This document shows positions 59,501-64,000 of a stretch of 64,000 nt of DNA, piece by piece (within the stretch, counting starts at the first letter, position 1; each line of letters starts with the position of its first letter). The stretch covers positions 21,727,037 to 21,791,036 of the forward strand of contig OZ038532.1 of NCBI GenBank assembly GCA_964036665.1, given 5' to 3'. The notes beneath the pieces are model-generated. The model did no database searches, was not told the origin of the DNA, and saw only the letters and a program-made list of their open reading frames with translations. The DNA comes from Gordius sp. MW1. Lineage: Eukaryota; Nematomorpha; Gordioida; Gordea; Gordiidae. The position numbers and the translations under genes were made by a program.

Positions 59501-60888
59501 ATGGGCGTAGCTAGGGGGGGGGGGGCAGGGAGGGGCGGCTGTCCCCCTCTAAATCCAAAAATTTGTTGAAATTTATTAAAATTATGACTAAAATTTCAAA
59601 AGATGATTATTTTGCCCTTCTTTAAATCATTAGTGCCCCGTCTAATTATAATGCAGGCTAGGCCCAAGATCATTAACCATATGATACAAAAATTTTAGTT
59701 ACAAATATCAAATTGATTTAAAGTAAAACAACGTGTTATCTGATAATAGATGAATACAGTTCCATATTCCATCAAATGTATTATTTATTAACTACTTAAA
59801 CCCTGCCATAATCTATACGCCCCTTCTATGACCCATTAAAAGTGTTTATACAAATGCTATAAAATGACATTTTAATAATTTCTAGATGGCAGCATTTGAG
59901 AGTAATGCATTTCTAATAATTGAAATACTCTCTTTAGTTAAAAACCCTAACCCGTGACAGGTTAAAATACATCAATTTATAATTTAGTCCATAGTTAAGC
60001 CAAGATTGATAAAAATGTCGCGTTAATTATAGCAGGGAGTGCTACATAGGGTTTAGGTATAGCGCGCTACTTATTTAAGAGTTATTAGCGCCTTCTATTT
60101 TAATCTTCGCGACAACTAGTAAGCATTGTGTGTGCAATATTTCTAATTGCCTTGAGAATTGGCACGGATTGGCATGATTCATAGTTCTCGTTCCAAAAAT
60201 TGTAATTTTATAGGAATTTGACATATTGAAAACTTAATATTCTAAATGTCTTATAAGTAAGGTAAGAAAGAGTTTAAACATACAGTCTTTGAATATCGTG
60301 AATTTAAAAACAAACATATTTAATCGTGAGTCCCCAATAATCTTTTAAACAGATTATAACATTGGTAAGGGTATGTCAACCCTGCCACTAAATCTGTAAA
60401 CAATTATCAACCAAGTCGGAGAATGAAGTCGATTGTTTCTTAGCTATAAACCTTAGATAATTCAATATTTAAAGACGGGTCATTGTATTAAAAATTTGGA
60501 ATAAAAAGTTTAAATAACCATTTGTATATAAATGTCTAATAAATGTTAATAAAAGTAGTTATCCTTTAGATTTATGTTAATGTAAAATGTTTAGCATGCC
60601 TCACTTAGTGAACATTTTGATGCCTGTAACGTCCAATTTGTAAGAAATATTTTTGAACGAATCTTTAAGCAATTCTACTTCATTCGGTTGTAGGATCATT
60701 TTACCGCTTGGCTTATTGACTACTTCACTATCAGGAATACTATATATGGGAATTTTTTCAAAATCCTTTACACCCAAATCCAAAGATTTCTGCACCTTTC
60801 TTTTAACCGGCGGGTCTTGAAGTTTAAGAATCGATGAGCCATTACCCATTGCTGGTGATAGGCTCATTTTTTCGTTGGAACAACCCAT
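56599..60888 (-). CDS. Globin A-right, N-terminally lipidated globin X-like protein (intact)
   Basis: Exons 60605-60888, 58491-58734 and 56599-56790; 720 nt, 239 aa; all junctions GT-AG. Residues 1-7 are MGCSNEK: Gly2 and Cys3 form a myristoyl/palmitoyl signal. Residues 8-63 are a variable linker and the globin fold starts near 64 (A helix ELLKDSFKNIS). Intron 1 falls in phase 2 at B12.2 and intron 2 in phase 0 at G7.0, the ancestral animal positions. Exon 2 supplies Phe107 (CD1), distal His132 (E7, LAVHAEIVMNTF) and proximal His164 (F8, TSLGTYHYHIAG). Exon 3 supplies helices G-H (LLEAVKEVLGSKWNHG, RFVVNTLHQAC) and an acidic tail. Known for the fold: haem-bound O2/NO chemistry. Membrane attachment is inferred. 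AATAAA lies 56 bases past the stop. It is the only intact globin here. Confidence 0.92.
57674..58378. mobile_element. CAGTGGCGTACGC-family MITE in globin A-right intron 2
   Basis: Same insertion as 29714-30423, with flanks GTACATGA and GTACGTGA. It has a nested GCGTAGCC MITE (58112-58269) as on the left. Confidence 0.88.
58112..58269. mobile_element. Nested GCGTAGCC-family MITE, right copy
   Basis: CATGGGCGTAGCCAGG to GGCTACGCCCATG, with long G runs. Orthologous to 30155-30314. Confidence 0.85.
58879..59145. other. Inverted intron segment, right orientation
   Basis: Reverse complement of 30917-31180, with collinear flanks. Which orientation is ancestral cannot be told from this window. Confidence 0.85.
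59500..59668. mobile_element. GCGTAGCC-family MITE in globin A-right intron 1
   Basis: Flanked by ATCATTAA on both sides; same insertion as 31536-31706. Confidence 0.88.
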
Positions 60889-61409
60889 ACTATAAACTCA
60901 TCCTTTTGCCAAAATAATATAGACTTGACACAAAATCGATATGCGATTATCCAAAATTAATAACGATTACCATAATAAGATAATCACTCTAATTTCGTAG
61001 GTTACCTTCAATTTTAATGATACATATGCCCTACCAAATAATCTTAAAAATCAATATCTTAATTAATAATTTAAGTGTTGAGAATGATATTTCACTCATT
61101 GCTTCCTATAACCATATATCATTGGGAAAATGGATAATTTAAATCGTGTTTCAATTCTTAACTTAAAAGGTATTAAGATTTAATCAGTGTTTAATCGCGA
61201 TTTTGTTGTCTCAGGATATATGAAGATCCTTACCCCTCCCCCCCCCCCCCCCCCCTTCATGTCATGAATGTTTAAAATCAAGATAATAAGCAAGATTGGG
61301 GTTTTATTAGAATTTATTTCACAATGCGTTAGTAATGTAACGTTAAAGGTATAACAAAAGCGATACATTCATAAAAGTATTTATTGGAGAATTTCTAATA
61401 GGTAGTCCA
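60889..61409. promoter_or_regulatory. Upstream flank of globin A-right
   Basis: The only sequence between the globin start and the 3' end of the His-rich gene, about 0.5 kb, so it must hold the globin promoter by position. It includes a C run (about 61232-61256) and the His-gene poly(A) signal. No clear TATA box stands out. Confidence 0.35.
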
Positions 61410-61690
61410 TCAACCAACTATCCCATATCTTCTGCCTGGTATAATAATCTCGGTTTCATGATTATGGTGATCATGATGATGATGTGAGTGATGACTCTTA
61501 CTTTTACGCTTAACTCTATATTTAGCTTGTCCACCATATTGTATTTCTCCCAATCTGATGCTTAAAGATCTCTTGGATTTCATGAGTGATGATGGCATTA
61601 AAGGTGCTTGTTGTTCCAGAAACGAAATTTCCTTTGAATTTTGTCCAGAAGCTAAAGCTTTAGCCCTGACTTGAGTCAAAGAGGCGATTC
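61410..61690 (-). CDS. Terminal exon of an unrecognised His-rich gene
   Basis: The exon opens after an acceptor TTTAG (61691-61693 side) in phase 1 and ends at TGA 61410-61412, with AATAAA about 25-30 bases on. It encodes IASLTQVRAKALASGQNSK, FLEQQAPLMPSSLMKSKRS, a basic stretch RVKRKSKS, a His-rich run HHSHHHHDHHNHE, and the end IIIPGRRYGIVG. I do not recognise the family. The His run could bind metal and the basic part could be a nuclear or RNA contact, but this is speculative. No upstream exon was found within the window. The left copy is damaged. Confidence 0.55.
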
Positions 61691-62990
61691 CTAAACATAC
61701 AATCTTGTAAGGGCATAAAACTCTATTAAGATTTGGCTAACTTCATATTATTTATTTTAAAGTTTGCTGAGAATGTTTTAGTTAACGAGCATTATTTATT
61801 ACATAAAAGATTAGATTTTAGGCAGTCTCGCGCTAGGTTATTTCTAAAATTTCTTATACATTTTTTTATAATTTTTTACAGATTTATAATCTGTAAAAAT
61901 AGTTTTTGAATTTCTATACATTTGTAAAAGGAAAATGTTAAAAAAAAATTATATTAATTTACCAGTAATATCCGTAGGTTAGCTTCGTAATTTTGAAATT
62001 TCATCCCACTTTTGAATATTTACTTAAAACACAATTACAATTAATATATGGGTGTTTATTATCGACTCACGCTTACCTAAGTGAAATTGGAGGTCAAATA
62101 TAATGATTTAATATTTATATGGGATTAGATCATTAAAAAGTGAAGTCATTCAAAATAAGCCTAAAGCATCTTGGTTTATTATTACTTTTTTGGCACCAAA
62201 AAATGATGTGATCTTGTATGTTAGCTGCATAAATCGTAAGTATAGTGGCAACGTGCATCAAATTATTTTAATTTTACTAATTTATTGCCATTTATTTTTA
62301 ATAATATCAGTCTTTAGTCGAACCAGGCCAGGTATCTCAAGCAGTTTAAGAAGTAAAGCACGTCACTTGATATTGCAAAGAATAGTTTATACAAATTTTT
62401 AAAAAATTTGAACATAATGCTATTTCGAGATTTCAAAAGATTTCGATATTGATTTAAATGCAGAATGTCCTTTGCACTTAAACTTTTATGGGTTTAAAGC
62501 AAAATTTTAGTTCATATGTAATGTATTGTATTTATCAATAAGCTCATGACCGAACCAGCATTGAAATTAGAGGGGGGCAATAATGATGGGCATTTATAAA
62601 ATTTTGGCCATATTTAAAAGAAACTTGAACAATGTAAATTTTGAGGGGGCAGCCGCCCCTCCTTGCCTGAATGAAAATAAACATATTTAATCGTGAGCCT
62701 CTAAAAAATCTTTTTAACAGATTTTATTTTAACATAGGTTAGGGTAGGTCAGCCCTGCCACTAAATCTTAAACAATTTTGAACCAAGTCAGATGTATGAA
62801 GTCGAATATTTGTTAACAATAAAACCTTAGATAATTCTGTATCTTTACATGAAAGACTATTTTAAAGATCATTGTATTAAAAAAAATGGAGTTAAAAGTT
62901 CGAATCACTATGAATATATTTAAATGTCTAATAAATGTTAATAAAAGTAGTTATCCTTTAGATTTAGGTTAATGTTAAAGCGTGCCTTAC
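61691..62990. other. Region between His-rich exon and globin D exon
   Basis: Similar to 38651-39300 up to about 62360. It then has a diverged, inverted GCGTAGCC-type MITE remnant (about 62545-62670, AACCAGCATTG ... GCAGCCGCCCCTCC). From about 62670 it resembles the 3' flank of globin A exon 1. No gene is recognised. Confidence 0.5.
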
Positions 62991-63273
62991 TTAGTGAACA
63001 TTTTGATGCCCATAACGTCTAATGTGCAGGAAATAGTTTTAAACGAATCTTTAAGCAATTTTATTTCATCCGATTAATATCATTTTACTGCTTGGCTTAT
63101 TGACTGATTCACTATCAGGAATACTATTGATTGGAATTCTTTCAAAATCCTTAACACCCAAATCCAAAGATTTTTGCACCTTTCTTTTAACTGAGGGGGT
63201 CCTAAAGTTTGAGAATGGAAGAGCCATTACCAGTTGGCGGCGATTGGCTCATTTTTTCGTTGGAACAACCCAA
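62991..63273 (-). pseudogene. Globin D first exon, dead copy of globin A exon 1
   Basis: Aligns with exon 1 of globin A. The start codon is TTG (63271-63273) in a GGTTGTTCC context where A has ATG. A nonsense TAG and frame shifts follow, including a deletion before the A helix. The phase-2 donor AA/GTAAGG is kept. It most resembles the left A copy (SQSPPTGNGSS against SQSPTTGNGSL). Exons 2 and 3 are not present between it and the His-rich exon. Confidence 0.85.
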
Positions 63274-63448
63274 ACTATAAAATCATCCTTTTGACAGTAT
63301 AACATAGACTGGCTCAAAATCGATATGCAAATATCCAAAATTAATAGCGATTACCATAATAAGAACCACTCTAATTTCGTAGGTTACCTTCAATTTTAAC
63401 GATGCACGTGCCCTACCAAATTATTCTAAAATCAATATTAATTTCTAT
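63274..63448. other. Upstream flank of globin D
   Basis: Matches the flank of globin A-right (60889-61060), including ATTTCGTAGGTTACCTTCAA, up to the TIR element. Confidence 0.65.
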
Positions 63449-64000
63449 GCAATTTATGGGCTCACTTTCCATTTTCCGATGTCTTGTCACGCTCTTTCGT
63501 GTTTTGCACCGAATGTCTTGTCACGCTTTTCGTCGTGTTTAACACTGAGACCGCTTGGAATTCGAATAAGCCATCCTGAGTACGATACCCTATGCTCCCC
63601 CCTACAAAGGCCTATGCCTCTAATGATGTGGGTTTGAATCCCGGGGAGGCCAATTTTTTTTTATTTTTTTTTTAAATAATGTATTGTTTTTGTAAATACC
63701 ATTGATAATATGGCTTTTTGGCCGTCCGCTGGCTGCTGATTAATGAAAAAAATGACCATGCCAAAGTGTGAATCAAAATTTTTTTTCGTTTTTTTTTGAC
63801 TCTTATGTATTTATATCCACTTTTACCATGTCCTGGCTGCTGACCAATAGAAAAAATGACCATTGGCCAAAGTGTGAATCGAAATTTTTTTTCGTTTTTT
63901 TTTACTTTTATCTATTTAAAGACCATCTCTTGGCTGACCAATGGAAAAAAATGACCATTGCCCAAAGTGTAAATCGAGATTTTTTTTTTTTTAACTCGTA
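63449..64000. mobile_element. TIR element, left part (runs off the window)
   Basis: Begins TTCTATGCAATTTATGGGCTC. A tRNA-like GTGGGTTTGAATCCCGGGGA lies at about 63629-63648 and then GACCAATGG / GACCATTGGCC units. It is inverted relative to the 40-42 kb copies. The right end is outside the window. Confidence 0.7.

Overview
This is nuclear DNA from an animal, most likely an arthropod. The evidence is AT-rich sequence, spliced genes with GT-AG introns, and a dense load of eukaryotic transposons (LINEs, Ty3-type LTR elements, Helitrons, hAT-type elements). No prokaryotic features are present. I cannot name the species. All recognisable host genes lie on the minus strand.

Left part (1-14.5 kb): a decayed LINE split by a terminal-inverted-repeat (TIR) element; a complete six-exon RTF2 gene (4064-6906); a decayed Ty3-type retrotransposon whose 3' LTR is cut short by RTE-like LINE pieces; and, from 14.3 to 21.1 kb, a truncated Helitron end followed by a degraded autonomous Helitron with a Rep/helicase gene.

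Main content (21-63.5 kb): a globin gene cluster that has been segmentally duplicated. In transcription order the cassette is: terminal exon of an unrecognised His-rich gene, globin A, globin B, first exon of globin C. The left block is about 21.1-39.3 kb and the right block about 49.2-62.4 kb. A fragment of a third copy lies at 42.48-42.60 plus 45.0-46.28 kb, and a dead first exon (D) at 62.99-63.27 kb. Exons join at the classic globin intron positions B12.2 and G7.0. Only globin A of the right block (56599-60888, 239 aa, intact) can be read without lesions; the left A, both B copies, the right C and D carry lesions, while the left C is a single open exon with no partners. Globins A and B start with Met-Gly-Cys, which predicts N-terminal lipidation as in membrane-bound globin X-like proteins.

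The mobile elements date the duplication. Two MITEs are shared by both blocks and so are older. A nested hAT/Ty3/MITE set and two more hAT-type elements are found only on the left; one Helitron and one LINE piece are found only on the right. Several hAT-type insertions show exact 8-bp target duplications. The interval between the blocks (40.2-49.2 kb) holds TIR elements with tandem subunits, a hAT element enclosing a Helitron, and two Helitrons joined head to tail. The window ends inside another TIR element.
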